Source: Glaciecola sp047637355
GTDB taxonomy: Bacteria; Pseudomonadota; Gammaproteobacteria; Enterobacterales; Alteromonadaceae
Reading direction: 5' to 3'
NCBI GenBank assembly: GCA_047637355.1
Contig: JBLIKA010000047.1
Coordinates: forward strand, 1 to 23,678
DNA length: 23,678 bases
Positions 8,530 to 16,907 of the stretch are shown here, one piece after another; positions within the stretch are counted from its first letter, which is position 1, and every line of letters begins with the position of its first letter. Under the pieces are notes generated by a model that saw nothing but the letters and a program-made list of their open reading frames with translations, did no database searches and was not told where the DNA came from. The translations under genes were made by a program, and so were the position numbers.

Positions 8530-8629
8530 CAAATTTCTCCGATATGATTATGTAACTGCAAAAAACATTGGTTGCGATTTAGTCGTTTAACCTATTTCTT
8601 CGTGTTGATTCATTTGGGCTTATATCTTT

Positions 8630-10216
8630 TTAGCATTCACTGGCTTTAGACTTTAACCGACTTCTAATGTAACGAATTGACAACCAAACTAAAGTCAACG
8701 TAAGAACAGTGACCAAGAAAACCTTGAACAACAAAATAGTAACTAAACGGATGTAGGGGCCAAAATCCATATTTTTACCCGTTTTTTTAGCCGCAGGAAG
8801 TTCGCCTAACGATTCTTTGAATATCTCCATTTTCTCTAACATGGACGTCACTATCTCTACTTCCTGATCTGCTAGGTTGCTTCGTTCTTGAGGATCGTCT
8901 TTAAGATTAAACAACAACATATCATGAGAGGGTATAAACCCACTGTGTATTAGAGAAAGCGCTGGCACTTTAACTTTATAAGGTAATTTTAGTTTCCAAT
9001 CGCCACTACGATAAGCACGCAATTGACCGCTCATATAATAGAAAAGTTCTTGATCCTCACGTTCACTATGCCCCATCAGTACGCCGCTGATATCCTTTCC
9101 ATCTATGGGTCTGTCATCAGGTAACGACGCTCCGGTCAACGCCGCAAACGTTGGTAACCAATCCATCATGGTCGCCATACCTTCAGGTCTAATACCTGCG
9201 GGGATCTTACCTGGCCAGGATGCCACCATTGGAACTCTCATCCCCCCTTCAAAAGTGAATTGTTTACCTGCCCGAAGCTGACCTGCCGATCCCCCATGAT
9301 CCCCCATCAGCAACCAAGGGCCATTGTCACTGGTAAAAATAACCAAGGTGTTTTCTGAAAGACTCAATTCGTCTAGGCGCTGAAGGATCTGTCCGACACT
9401 CCAATCCAGTTCTTCCACTACATCACCATAGAGTCCCCCTGCAGATTTTCCTTTAAATTCAGGTGAAGCATAGATTGGAACATGGGGCATATTGTGAGCA
9501 AGATAAAGAAAGAACGGCTGTTGATGATGATTATCGATAAATTTCAGTGCCTCTTCGGTATAAGTCTTAGTCATATAGCGCTGATCAATTTCATCAAAAA
9601 TAGCTTCCTTATTTCTAAAATAATAAAGCCCTCCCATATCATTACTATATGGCACTCCGAAAAACTCATCAAACCCTTGATTCCATGGCATAAATTTATC
9701 GTGATGACCAAGATGCCATTTACCTACCAGACCTGTCACATAACCAACATCTTTCAACATCTCAGCAATGGTCACTTCTTCAGGATCCATTCCTTGAAAA
9801 CTTTCAGGGTAGAATACTCCGTGTATGCCCTGACGAATAGGGTATCGTCCGGTCAACAGAGCTGCCCGTGATGGCGTACATACTGGAGATGCTGAATAAA
9901 ATTGATCAAATTTAGCACCTTCTGCTGCCATCCGATCAATGTTAGGAGTCTTAATAGTTTGAGACCCATAAGTTCCAATATCACCGTATCCTAAATCGTC
10001 GGCAAAAATAACAATAATATTGGGTTGGTCCACACTTCGTGCCTGATAACTAGATTTTTCTGGACTAATTAACTTAGGGTTGGCTTGGCTTTCCGTTGGC
10101 GTGATCACAATTGACAGTATTGCAAGAATACTAGTCATTATTAAAAATAATTTTTGTGAATACATATGATTTTTCAATTTTCCATATTGCTCAGTAGAAT
10201 AATTAGTAAAAGACAC
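8630..10216 (-). CDS. Arylsulfatase (ARSA/GALNS-like) with C-terminal membrane anchor
   Basis: This is a type I sulfatase. The metal-binding segment FADDLGYGD is at 71-79, the formylglycine motif CTPSR has its Cys at 113, and GKWHLGHHDKFMPWNQGFDE continues into FGVPYSNDMGG, close to the arylsulfatase A/GALNS pattern. TSDNGPWLLMGDHGG gives further active-site residues. A hydrophobic export signal lies at about 22-40 after a polar N-terminal extension. Unusually, the C-terminus ends in a strong transmembrane segment (about 491-514) followed by basic residues and a Cys-containing tail, so the enzyme is probably anchored in the inner membrane facing the periplasm. GTG 10216 has AAGG 4 nt upstream. 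ATG 10165 lacks a well-placed Shine-Dalgarno but would also keep the signal sequence. It lies 47 nt after the TonB receptor. Confidence 0.87.
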   Translation of the reverse strand: MSFTNYSTEQYGKLKNHMYSQKLFLIMTSILAILSIVITPTESQANPKLISPEKSSYQARSVDQPNIIVIFADDLGYGDIGTYGSQTIKTPNIDRMAAEGAKFDQFYSASPVCTPSRAALLTGRYPIRQGIHGVFYPESFQGMDPEEVTIAEMLKDVGYVTGLVGKWHLGHHDKFMPWNQGFDEFFGVPYSNDMGGLYYFRNKEAIFDEIDQRYMTKTYTEEALKFIDNHHQQPFFLYLAHNMPHVPIYASPEFKGKSAGGLYGDVVEELDWSVGQILQRLDELSLSENTLVIFTSDNGPWLLMGDHGGSAGQLRAGKQFTFEGGMRVPMVASWPGKIPAGIRPEGMATMMDWLPTFAALTGASLPDDRPIDGKDISGVLMGHSEREDQELFYYMSGQLRAYRSGDWKLKLPYKVKVPALSLIHSGFIPSHDMLLFNLKDDPQERSNLADQEVEIVTSMLEKMEIFKESLGELPAAKKTGKNMDFGPYIRLVTILLFKVFLVTVLTLTLVWLSIRYIRSRLKSKASEC

Positions 10217-10234
10217 TGCACCTTTCTATGCAGT
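10215..10234 (-). promoter_or_regulatory. Hairpin presenting the arylsulfatase ribosome-binding site
   Basis: On the minus-strand message ACTGCA pairs perfectly with TGCAGT across the 8-nt loop TAGAAAGG. The loop carries the AAGG Shine-Dalgarno, and the first two bases of the GTG start codon are in the 3' arm. It could tune translation of the sulfatase relative to the upstream receptor. Six base pairs can occur by chance. Confidence 0.35.
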
Positions 10235-10263
10235 ATCTTTATATACCAACTAATGGACTTTTA

Positions 10264-12516
10264 TTACTCGAAATGATATCCCACCGATAGTTTATACATT
10301 CTTGGTGTCTGCCATTCAACTCTATTAATACCGCCTAAACTAGGATCACCTGGATTTATTTGACTGGCGACTTCAACGTCTCCTAGATTCTGAGCTGATA
10401 ACGTAATGTACCAAAGATCGTCAGCACTGTAATACGTCAGACTGGCATCCGTCTTATGGTAACTCTCTTGAAAGTCAAGATCATCACGATTATAGGCGCT
10501 AAAATAAACATCATCAGACCAGTGATAGTTAATACTAGATCTCAAGCGTCCTGATGAAAGTTCCCAAGTATAGGCTGCTAATAAATTGACACTCGAGTCA
10601 GGTGAACGAGCTAAATCATTGCCCGAAAGATCCAATGGTGATGTCTTTGGTATATCATCTAGTGGGTCATCGTCAAAGTAAGTAACAAATTTTGCGTCGG
10701 TATAAGCAAACGCCGCACTCAACTCTAAGTTGTCGATTGGACGAGCTAATAACTCTAGCTCAATACCTTTGATTTCCGATTCACCAGCATTTGTTACTAC
10801 ACTAGTTAAATCTCGAATTGTACGCAGTTGCATATCGGTATATTCATAGGAATAAGCGGTAATATTTGCTTGCAAGCGATCCTCGAAAAACCGATTTTTT
10901 GAACCGAATTCCCATGCTAAAATTTCTTCTTCATCATAGGATTCAGCATCTTCTTGCTGCAGAAAACCACCAGACTTAAAACCAGTAGATACAGAGGCAT
11001 AAATCATATTGTCTTTCGTTACTTGCCAATCTGTCCCTAGCTTCCAGGTCACCTTACTCCACGAATCCTGATTGCTAAAATCTTCGAGCTGCCCCGCAAA
11101 TTCTTTACGCGCATAATCAGCGGACTTCTCGTCGTCGCTATAACGTAAGCCAGCCGTTAGCTTTAAGTCCTCAGTAATACTATAAGAAGTTTGAACAAAA
11201 GCTCCCATAGAATCACTTTCAATTGTACTTTTGTTACCAAAATAGGCTGGATTATCAAGACCTACATCTACGATAGGAAATATATTTATGCCAAAACGAG
11301 GGTGCTTTAATGAACTTAATCCTGCACCCTGATCGTTTAACCAATAATTCACATTAGACTCTTCAGAAAGCCAATATAGGCCGGTGACCCATTCCCATGG
11401 GCCTTCACCTGCTGAGCTCAATCGCAATTCCTGAGAATATTGAGAACTATCTTGAAAGCGATTTTCATTTATAATATCAACATCCGAAAAATCCGCATCC
11501 GCAAACGTATCCACTTCAAGCTCCTGCCAAGCAGTAATAGATTGTAAGGTGGTAGAACCTAAATCCCAATCCAGAGTCAGAGAAGCCCCCTTACCGCTGT
11601 TATCTCTATATGCATTAGCGTTTGTGCGAATTTCCCTCGTATCACTTGGGTTTGGGGTCGCGCCAGCATAATATATATTAATAAATTTACTAAAATTAGT
11701 AGAAATAGGATAATCACCGAGTCCTTTATTAGCTTCCCCCGCACCCTTATCAGAAGAGTAATTTACGCTCAACAGTGCGTCAAAAGTATCTGTCGGTGTA
11801 TATAATAGCTGTGTACGTAAATTTAGACTGTCTCTATCTTCAAGATCGTCGACTCCCTGCGTTAAGTTTTCATAGAAACCATCACGTTTTTCTTGCTGAC
11901 CGCTTATCCGAAAGAGTAATTTATCGTCTATCAAAGGAACGTTAAAAACGCCTCGAACTCGCTTATGATCATAATTGCCTATTTGAAGTTCAAACTCTCC
12001 TCCAAGGTCCGATTCTGGACGTTTAGATATCAGGTTGATAGAACCACCGGTGGCATTTCGTCCGTATAGGGTACCTTGTGGTCCTCGTAAGACTTCAACT
12101 CGTTCAAGATCGTAAAACAATGCTGAACTCGCAGAAGCTCTTGCTTGATAGACTCCATCGACATGAAAAGCAACGCCTGGGTCTCCCGTAACTGTGGTCT
12201 GCTCAGTACCAATACCACGCAAGGTAATACGTGTATTTGAACCTGCTTGAGAAAAATGCATACCGGGCACCGCAGATACTAGACTTTCCACATCTGTAAT
12301 ACCACGTTCATCTAACATCGTACTGCTAAAGGCAGAGATCGCAATGGGGGTCTCCTGCAAGCTTTCGCTACGCTTCTGGGCTGTTACAATAATGACTTCT
12401 AATTCAGCCGATTCTTTTGCTTTTTCTTGTGCTAGAACTCCTTGAGATATCACCGCCCCATATATGCCAGTAGTAATTGCCATTGCAAGTTTTGTTTTCT
12501 TTAAGATATTCATCAT
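10264..12516 (-). CDS. TonB-dependent outer-membrane receptor
   Basis: This is an energised outer-membrane uptake channel, 750 aa. A signal peptide (residues 1-29, ending VLA-QE) is followed by a TonB box in EVIIVTAQKR (40-49). The plug domain follows, with LRGIGTEQTTVTGDPGVAFH and the RVEVLRGPQGTLYGRNATGG motif (about 140-165). After that comes a long beta-barrel ending YKLSVGYHFE. No SusD partner is seen, as usual in gammaproteobacteria. Two adjacent ATGs are present; GGGGAG is 3 nt from the first and 6 nt from the second (12513), so the second may be the true start. It is the first gene after operator A and heads the unit with two sulfatases, which suggests that it imports a sulfated ligand or its products. 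Ligand is not deducible. Confidence 0.92.
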   Translation of the reverse strand: MMNILKKTKLAMAITTGIYGAVISQGVLAQEKAKESAELEVIIVTAQKRSESLQETPIAISAFSSTMLDERGITDVESLVSAVPGMHFSQAGSNTRITLRGIGTEQTTVTGDPGVAFHVDGVYQARASASSALFYDLERVEVLRGPQGTLYGRNATGGSINLISKRPESDLGGEFELQIGNYDHKRVRGVFNVPLIDDKLLFRISGQQEKRDGFYENLTQGVDDLEDRDSLNLRTQLLYTPTDTFDALLSVNYSSDKGAGEANKGLGDYPISTNFSKFINIYYAGATPNPSDTREIRTNANAYRDNSGKGASLTLDWDLGSTTLQSITAWQELEVDTFADADFSDVDIINENRFQDSSQYSQELRLSSAGEGPWEWVTGLYWLSEESNVNYWLNDQGAGLSSLKHPRFGINIFPIVDVGLDNPAYFGNKSTIESDSMGAFVQTSYSITEDLKLTAGLRYSDDEKSADYARKEFAGQLEDFSNQDSWSKVTWKLGTDWQVTKDNMIYASVSTGFKSGGFLQQEDAESYDEEEILAWEFGSKNRFFEDRLQANITAYSYEYTDMQLRTIRDLTSVVTNAGESEIKGIELELLARPIDNLELSAAFAYTDAKFVTYFDDDPLDDIPKTSPLDLSGNDLARSPDSSVNLLAAYTWELSSGRLRSSINYHWSDDVYFSAYNRDDLDFQESYHKTDASLTYYSADDLWYITLSAQNLGDVEVASQINPGDPSLGGINRVEWQTPRMYKLSVGYHFE

Positions 12517-12824
12517 ATACTCCCCTACTTTTGTTATATTTGTTATAAATTTTGAAGGCTAACCTTGTTGCACTCGTCAAAGACTTTTAATGAAAAAATG
12601 TTGATAATATTAATTTACGATCGCATTGTTTTTTTTAAAACTGTAAGATCCTGCAGCGCACTCTTATGTTAAAAAAACACATCAATCGTTAATTTATTGT
12701 AAAAAATTGCGGGGAAATAATAATGTCAAATATAGACAGCATTGTTGCAAATACGGACAACCTTAACGCTACACTAGTTTATTTTGATCAAAGGTAGGTA
12801 TTGAGATAAAAAACCATCAAGAAA
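12517..12824. other. Intergenic region with operator A and receptor leader
   Basis: This 308-bp gap has no gene. It holds the operator-promoter A (listed separately) and a leader of about 170 nt before the receptor start. No clear terminator was found for the small membrane protein gene that ends at 12825. A T-run follows its stop on the minus strand, but no stem precedes it. Confidence 0.5.
12696..12759 (-). promoter_or_regulatory. Operator-promoter A: tandem half-sites upstream of the TonB receptor unit
   Basis: On the plus strand CAAATATAGACA (12727-12738) and CAAATACGGACA (12748-12759) are direct repeats with a 21-bp period. The operator begins with TGTC at 12724. On the minus strand it ends in TTGACA, and the hexamer TACAAT (12701-12696) begins 23 nt further on, placing an expected transcript start near 12689. 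The weak or overlapped -35 with an operator next to it is typical of AraC-type class II activation. The same layout recurs at 15072-15135 and 20213-20276. Confidence 0.75.
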
Positions 12825-13388
12825 CTACATAAAAATAATACGATATACCTTCAGAAAACCTTGAAATAAAAATAGTTCGAAGCCAAAAAATATCAGCGCT
12901 ATCGCTTCCAGGCTGCAGACAAGCAATAAAGGTAAAAAGAAATAACCAGTGCAACGCCACAGATTACGTTCATTTCGAACTATCAATTTTCTATAGAGTT
13001 CATAGCCCAAGTGAACAATACCCATCACAAGAAAAATAAAACAATAATAAGCTAGGTAGAATCCCTGTAACCCGGTGTAAACACCCGCACCAAGACCGAA
13101 AATTTCACTAGCCATCCATATCTCTTTGATATACCAAAGAACCGGAACCAACAAGCCTATCTTAGTAGCCCGCCAAGGTTCAGCACCATTAACGCGAGCA
13201 CCAGCATAACCCACGCCCGCACCTAGCATAATGCAGAAAAATAATATCAAACCAACATAATTGCGTATTTCGATTGGTATGCCAAAGCGCCAGCCAAAAT
13301 CATAGATAAGTGTCATAATCACACTCAGCAACAAAATACTAAGTGATAATAACCACTGAGGATTAATCGTTTTAGTTAACCAATTCAT
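12825..13388 (-). CDS. Small polytopic membrane protein of unknown function
   Basis: I do not recognise the family. The 187-aa protein has about five hydrophobic segments: near residues 13-31, 42-64, 76-92, 104-127 and 146-176. Loops are short and somewhat basic (KLIVRNERNLW), so it should be an inner-membrane protein. Its ATG is 5 nt after the stop of the sulfatase gene at 13394, so the two are almost certainly co-transcribed from operator B. It could be a membrane partner for the sulfatase, a small transporter or a regulator, but nothing in the sequence decides this. The Shine-Dalgarno is weak (AAAGAA inside the previous gene's end), consistent with coupling. Confidence 0.75.
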   Translation of the reverse strand: MNWLTKTINPQWLLSLSILLLSVIMTLIYDFGWRFGIPIEIRNYVGLILFFCIMLGAGVGYAGARVNGAEPWRATKIGLLVPVLWYIKEIWMASEIFGLGAGVYTGLQGFYLAYYCFIFLVMGIVHLGYELYRKLIVRNERNLWRCTGYFFLPLLLVCSLEAIALIFFGFELFLFQGFLKVYRIIFM

Positions 13389-13393
13389 GACAA

Positions 13394-14845
13394 TTATTCT
13401 TTCATTATTAATGTGGGTGCCGGTAGCGGCTGGGATATAACCTCTTCCATTTGCTTCAACTGTTCTTGCATTCGTGCGTACACTTCAGCCATAGACATGT
13501 CATCGATTAAATTATTCTGTTCTTTAGGATCAACTTGTAAATCAAACAGTTCATCATCTTTACCCCGCTCGTAGTCGATTAGCTTATATCGTTTAGTGCG
13601 TAATGCAGTTTGTGCCGGCACTGGATAAGGGAAATCCTCAGAATATTTATATACCCAAGCACTACGAAGTTCTTCATGTTCGTCTTTCAGTATAGGAAGA
13701 AGGCTCTTGCCTTGCATGTGACCTGGGATATCAATACCAGCAACTTGTAAAATCGTAGGTGCTAAATCAATATTTATTACCATCTCTTGAGAGCGGCGCC
13801 CTGGTTGCTTAAGTGCTTTTGGGTAACGCACTACAAAGGGTACACGTATAGATTCCTCGTAGGCCCAGCGCTTATCAATCAACCGATGTTCGCCCCATAA
13901 ATAGCCATTATCGGCTGCATAGACCAACAAAGTGTTCTCAGCCAGTCCAAGTTCATCCAGCTTATCAAGCACTCTCCCTATTTGTTGATCCATAGCTACT
14001 GCAGTTTCAGCGTAGTCCTTAACTTTCTCCTCTAAAGAAGACCAGAGAAAATGTTTAAAATTGCCATCAGAAAATGCCACCCATGAATCTGCTTCTTTGG
14101 GTAGTTCCACCTTTTTATTGTCATAACGACCGGCTACTTCGGCATCTGGCTGCATGCCTAGATGAACCGCTTTGTGAGACAAATATAGTGCAAAGGGCTT
14201 ATCTTTGTTTTCTTCGATATAACTAACAGCGAAATTAGTCAAATCGTCAGTGATGTATCCAACAACATCCGCTCCCGGAAGAGGTGTTTCGCCAACTTTA
14301 AGTTTTGTGCCATTAATAATATAAGGTGTATCAAAATAAGCTCCTTGCCCTCCCAAATAATCAAAGGTTACAAATGAATCCACTCCCCTCAACTTGGGAA
14401 TACCACCTGGCATATGCCACTTTCCAATAAACGCAGTTTGATATCCTGCTTGCTTCAAATATTCAATATAAGTAACGTTGCGGTTATTCCAAGGTGTGAA
14501 ATTATTCTTTACTCCATGGTGGCGAGGATATTGCCCCGTAAGAAAACTAGCCCTAGAGGGACTACACAGTGATGAGGTGACAAAGGCATTTTCAAACAAG
14601 ACCCCTTCTTCAGCGATACGGTCAATATTAGGCGTTTCAATAAACGGATGCCCCATTGAGCTCAAATAATCCCAACGGTGGTCGTCTGCAAGTATAAAGA
14701 CAATATTTGGAAGTTTTTCTTTGGTGACTTTGGATTCTTCTACTTGAGCAAATGCGATATTGCAGATGACCATAAAAGCAAGCGCTAAGCTTGTCCTTAA
14801 TAATAGTCCAATACAGTTTTCTATTTGGAGAGCATTTTTTATCAT
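13394..14845 (-). CDS. Secreted sulfatase, N-acetylglucosamine-6-sulfatase-like
   Basis: This is a type I sulfatase of 483 aa with a signal peptide at 1-33 (ending AFA-QV). The metal-binding segment FILADDHRWD lies at 50-59, and the formylglycine motif CSPSR has its Cys at 94, followed by ASFLTGQYPRHHGV as in glucosamine-6-sulfatase (S1_11-like) proteins. GKWHMPGG and a DNGYLWGEH segment supply further conserved active-site residues. DLQVDPKEQNNL is the usual sulfatase C-terminal motif. It is the first gene after operator B and is followed by a small membrane protein gene. It belongs to a different sulfatase branch from the two in unit A, so the regulon covers at least three types of sulfated position or linkage. 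The start ATG at 14845 has a weak GGTG 8 nt upstream. Confidence 0.88.
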   Translation of the reverse strand: MIKNALQIENCIGLLLRTSLALAFMVICNIAFAQVEESKVTKEKLPNIVFILADDHRWDYLSSMGHPFIETPNIDRIAEEGVLFENAFVTSSLCSPSRASFLTGQYPRHHGVKNNFTPWNNRNVTYIEYLKQAGYQTAFIGKWHMPGGIPKLRGVDSFVTFDYLGGQGAYFDTPYIINGTKLKVGETPLPGADVVGYITDDLTNFAVSYIEENKDKPFALYLSHKAVHLGMQPDAEVAGRYDNKKVELPKEADSWVAFSDGNFKHFLWSSLEEKVKDYAETAVAMDQQIGRVLDKLDELGLAENTLLVYAADNGYLWGEHRLIDKRWAYEESIRVPFVVRYPKALKQPGRRSQEMVINIDLAPTILQVAGIDIPGHMQGKSLLPILKDEHEELRSAWVYKYSEDFPYPVPAQTALRTKRYKLIDYERGKDDELFDLQVDPKEQNNLIDDMSMAEVYARMQEQLKQMEEVISQPLPAPTLIMKE

Positions 14846-15165
14846 TGATTCAACACCGCTAAAGTTTAATACACTAAAATGGAAAAATTCAAATATAATC
14901 AGCCAGTTACCAGATCTTAAATTATCTCATCAAATGAATTTGAGCTAAATTTCTTTTCAGGTTAAACGCTATCAGAGACTTTAGTAGAAAATATTGTCAT
15001 TAAAATACGACAAGCCCATAACTTTTTTATCCCAAACCTGCCGAGCGTTTAGGTGAGTGACCATTTAGCCTATTTTAGAGAAGTGTTAATAAATTAGAAT
15101 GTCAATTATAGACACTATTGTCGCAAATACGGACATGCACATTAATATGATTTTTACCACAATAT
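14846..15165. other. Intergenic region with operator B and sulfatase leader
   Basis: This 320-bp gap has no gene. It holds operator-promoter B and a leader of about 220 nt before the sulfatase start, and no obvious terminator follows the HupE-like gene. A partial match to a half-site (AAAATACGACA, 15002-15012) lies downstream of the promoter but lacks one base of the consensus. Confidence 0.5.
15072..15135 (-). promoter_or_regulatory. Operator-promoter B: tandem half-sites upstream of the sulfatase/membrane-protein unit
   Basis: Half-sites CAATTATAGACA (15103-15114) and CAAATACGGACA (15124-15135) are direct repeats with a 21-bp period, and TGTC starts at 15100. On the minus strand the operator ends in TTGACA, and TAAAAT (15077-15072) starts exactly 23 nt after it, as at site A. 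Expected transcript start is near 15065. Confidence 0.75.
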
Positions 15166-16401
15166 TTAAGGGGTCGAAAAACCTCGCGCAACAAACCAAT
15201 ATGACCCTAATCCTATAAGCAGTGATGACGCTATTGGCACGAACATACCAAAATCACGAACAGACGCTATAACTCGTGCATATTTAACGAAGTACCAAAA
15301 CATGACCACAATAATTAATTGACCCAATTCTACCCCTACGTTAAATCCTACTAACGCAGACAAAAAACGCTGCTCTGGAAGCCCTATTTCGCTCAAAATC
15401 CCAGCAAAACCAAAACCGTGGATCAATCCAAAAACAAGCGTCAAAAAGGGTCGTATCCTCGTTGAACTGTGCCGACTATGGGACAAAGAAAAATAAGCTA
15501 AAGTAAATACGATAAGACCAAATATCGTTAATATCGGCAGTCCTCTTCCCCAAGCAACTGATATCAAACCCAATATAGCCAATATTGTTACAATGCTATA
15601 ACTCAATTTCCGGTTTTCTTGAGTTATCGCACCAATGTTTTCAGCTGCTACTAGAGCTATAGTAAACCCAATGAGCGCCTCAACAAGAATGATGTCTGGT
15701 TCAACCCAACCCAGAACGGCCAAACTAAGTGTTATACTATGGCCTATAGTAAATCCTGATACCATCCATATAACTTCACGAAAATTCCGAAAAACCAACA
15801 TTATAGCCAATAGAAATACGATATGGTCTAGTCCACTAAAGATGTGTTTCACACCAAGTTCAGCGTATTGCATAAACGCATGATTAAACGTTTCAATATG
15901 GCTGCTAAAACGACTCACCACATGTCTACGTTGGTTGTCAGTAAATAAATACTGATCAGGCATTTCCTCACCATAAGCTACTTGGGCATAATGCACGTGT
16001 GAGGATGCTATAGGGAAAAAGCTGTCAATCTGCAACGTTCTACTTCCTTCGCTGTTGCAATTGAAAGTCCACGCTGCACGAACAAATCCAGTAGCGGCAG
16101 GAAGAGATATTGGGTTTCTCAGTCCTTGGCAGCTTTGACCGCCAGAACCAACACTGAGACTATTTTTCAAATGAGAAATTAACAAGTTATTCAGACTTTT
16201 TGTCTTTCCCTCTAATGGAGGCAAGCGTGTTATCTCTCTTGCTTTTACGGTAAACACTACCTTTATAACATCGCCATCAATCACCCAAGAAGAAAATGAC
16301 TGACTGCGATTATGCGCTTCTGCCTTAATACAAAACAATAGTGGCGCAAAAGCAACAGTGACTATAAATAGGCGCAACCATAGAATCAAAACTTTACACA
16401 T
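15166..16401 (-). CDS. HupE/UreJ-like membrane protein with extracytoplasmic N-terminal domain
   Basis: The family is related to HupE/UreJ proteins, some of which carry nickel or cobalt; the actual substrate here is unknown. A signal peptide (1-29, ending AEA-H) precedes a soluble extracytoplasmic domain of about 150 residues. Then come six or more membrane segments from about 183 to the end. Family motifs are visible: HIFSGLDH at 186-193, GFTIGHS at 216-222 and HGFGFAG near 328-334, all with His residues that could bind metal. At 411 aa it is longer than short HupE proteins because of the N-terminal domain. Its ATG overlaps the previous stop (TAATG), showing tight coupling. It is the last gene of the unit led by the SurA/PpiC-like gene. 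Confidence 0.83.
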   Translation of the reverse strand: MCKVLILWLRLFIVTVAFAPLLFCIKAEAHNRSQSFSSWVIDGDVIKVVFTVKAREITRLPPLEGKTKSLNNLLISHLKNSLSVGSGGQSCQGLRNPISLPAATGFVRAAWTFNCNSEGSRTLQIDSFFPIASSHVHYAQVAYGEEMPDQYLFTDNQRRHVVSRFSSHIETFNHAFMQYAELGVKHIFSGLDHIVFLLAIMLVFRNFREVIWMVSGFTIGHSITLSLAVLGWVEPDIILVEALIGFTIALVAAENIGAITQENRKLSYSIVTILAILGLISVAWGRGLPILTIFGLIVFTLAYFSLSHSRHSSTRIRPFLTLVFGLIHGFGFAGILSEIGLPEQRFLSALVGFNVGVELGQLIIVVMFWYFVKYARVIASVRDFGMFVPIASSLLIGLGSYWFVARGFSTP

Positions 16402-16907
16402 TATTTCATCCGCGAAATATTAGCCGTATTTCGCAATTGTTCGACATAATCACGTAAAATAGTTTCTTGTGATAGGCCATCAACCTTATTATCCGCACTA
16501 AATTCAGTACCTTGGATAGCTTGGTATTCGACAGTAACCCCTTCAATCAATGACTCTATCATTGCTCCCCTAAGCCTACGGTCACTGCGCATTATGCCTT
16601 CGGTCAAACCATGCTGCACCAGAAGTTCTTCCTCTATCAACCGTTCCAATACCAATGCCCGATCATTATCGGTTAAAGGATCGCGTTTTTCACTGTCAAG
16701 CAACGTCAACGCTTTCTCATATTCAACGCGTAAAATATTCATATGGTTTACTTGTGCTATCACTGTATTTGGTAATGGCTCCAGCTTAATCCACTCCGTA
16801 ACACTGATAAATCCCATACTAATTCCGACAACGGCTCCCAAGGAGGCCAAAAACAGAGGCTTTCTCATCAGTTTCACAAAAGTTATGTCTTTCACCAGAA
16901 GTATCAT
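16401..16907 (-). CDS. Membrane-anchored SurA-N-like protein lacking a parvulin domain
   Basis: This 168-aa protein has one N-terminal membrane segment (about 16-36) and an extracytoplasmic helical domain. The pattern VIAQVNHMNILRVEYEKAL, then ALVLERLIEEELLVQHG, is the SurA/PpiC chaperone N-terminal domain. The same pattern occurs in the first gene of the unit (VLVWVNHQPITLQDL, then AVLELLIDEELLLQR), so the two are paralogues. This one ends before any peptidyl-prolyl isomerase domain, so it should act only as a chaperone or assembly factor. ATG 16907 overlaps the DUF3604 stop (ATGA), with AAGGG 5 nt upstream. A later ATG at 16868 (MRKPLF) is a weaker alternative start. Confidence 0.75.
   Translation of the reverse strand: MILLVKDITFVKLMRKPLFLASLGAVVGISMGFISVTEWIKLEPLPNTVIAQVNHMNILRVEYEKALTLLDSEKRDPLTDNDRALVLERLIEEELLVQHGLTEGIMRSDRRLRGAMIESLIEGVTVEYQAIQGTEFSADNKVDGLSQETILRDYVEQLRNTANISRMK

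Noticed and set aside
9482..9871. 129-codon open frame on the plus strand
   Set aside because: It lies wholly antisense inside the arylsulfatase gene, whose protein has all family motifs.
12724..12738. Reading operator half A1 (and B1, C1) as a simple TGTC-N7-GACA palindrome for a dimeric repressor
   Set aside because: The second half-site in each operator lacks the TGTC arm, while the direct repeat with 21-bp period holds for all six, so the tandem reading explains more.
15002..15012. Half-site-like AAAATACGACA downstream of promoter B
   Set aside because: It lacks one base of the GGACA block, has no properly spaced partner at 21 bp, and falls within the transcribed leader.
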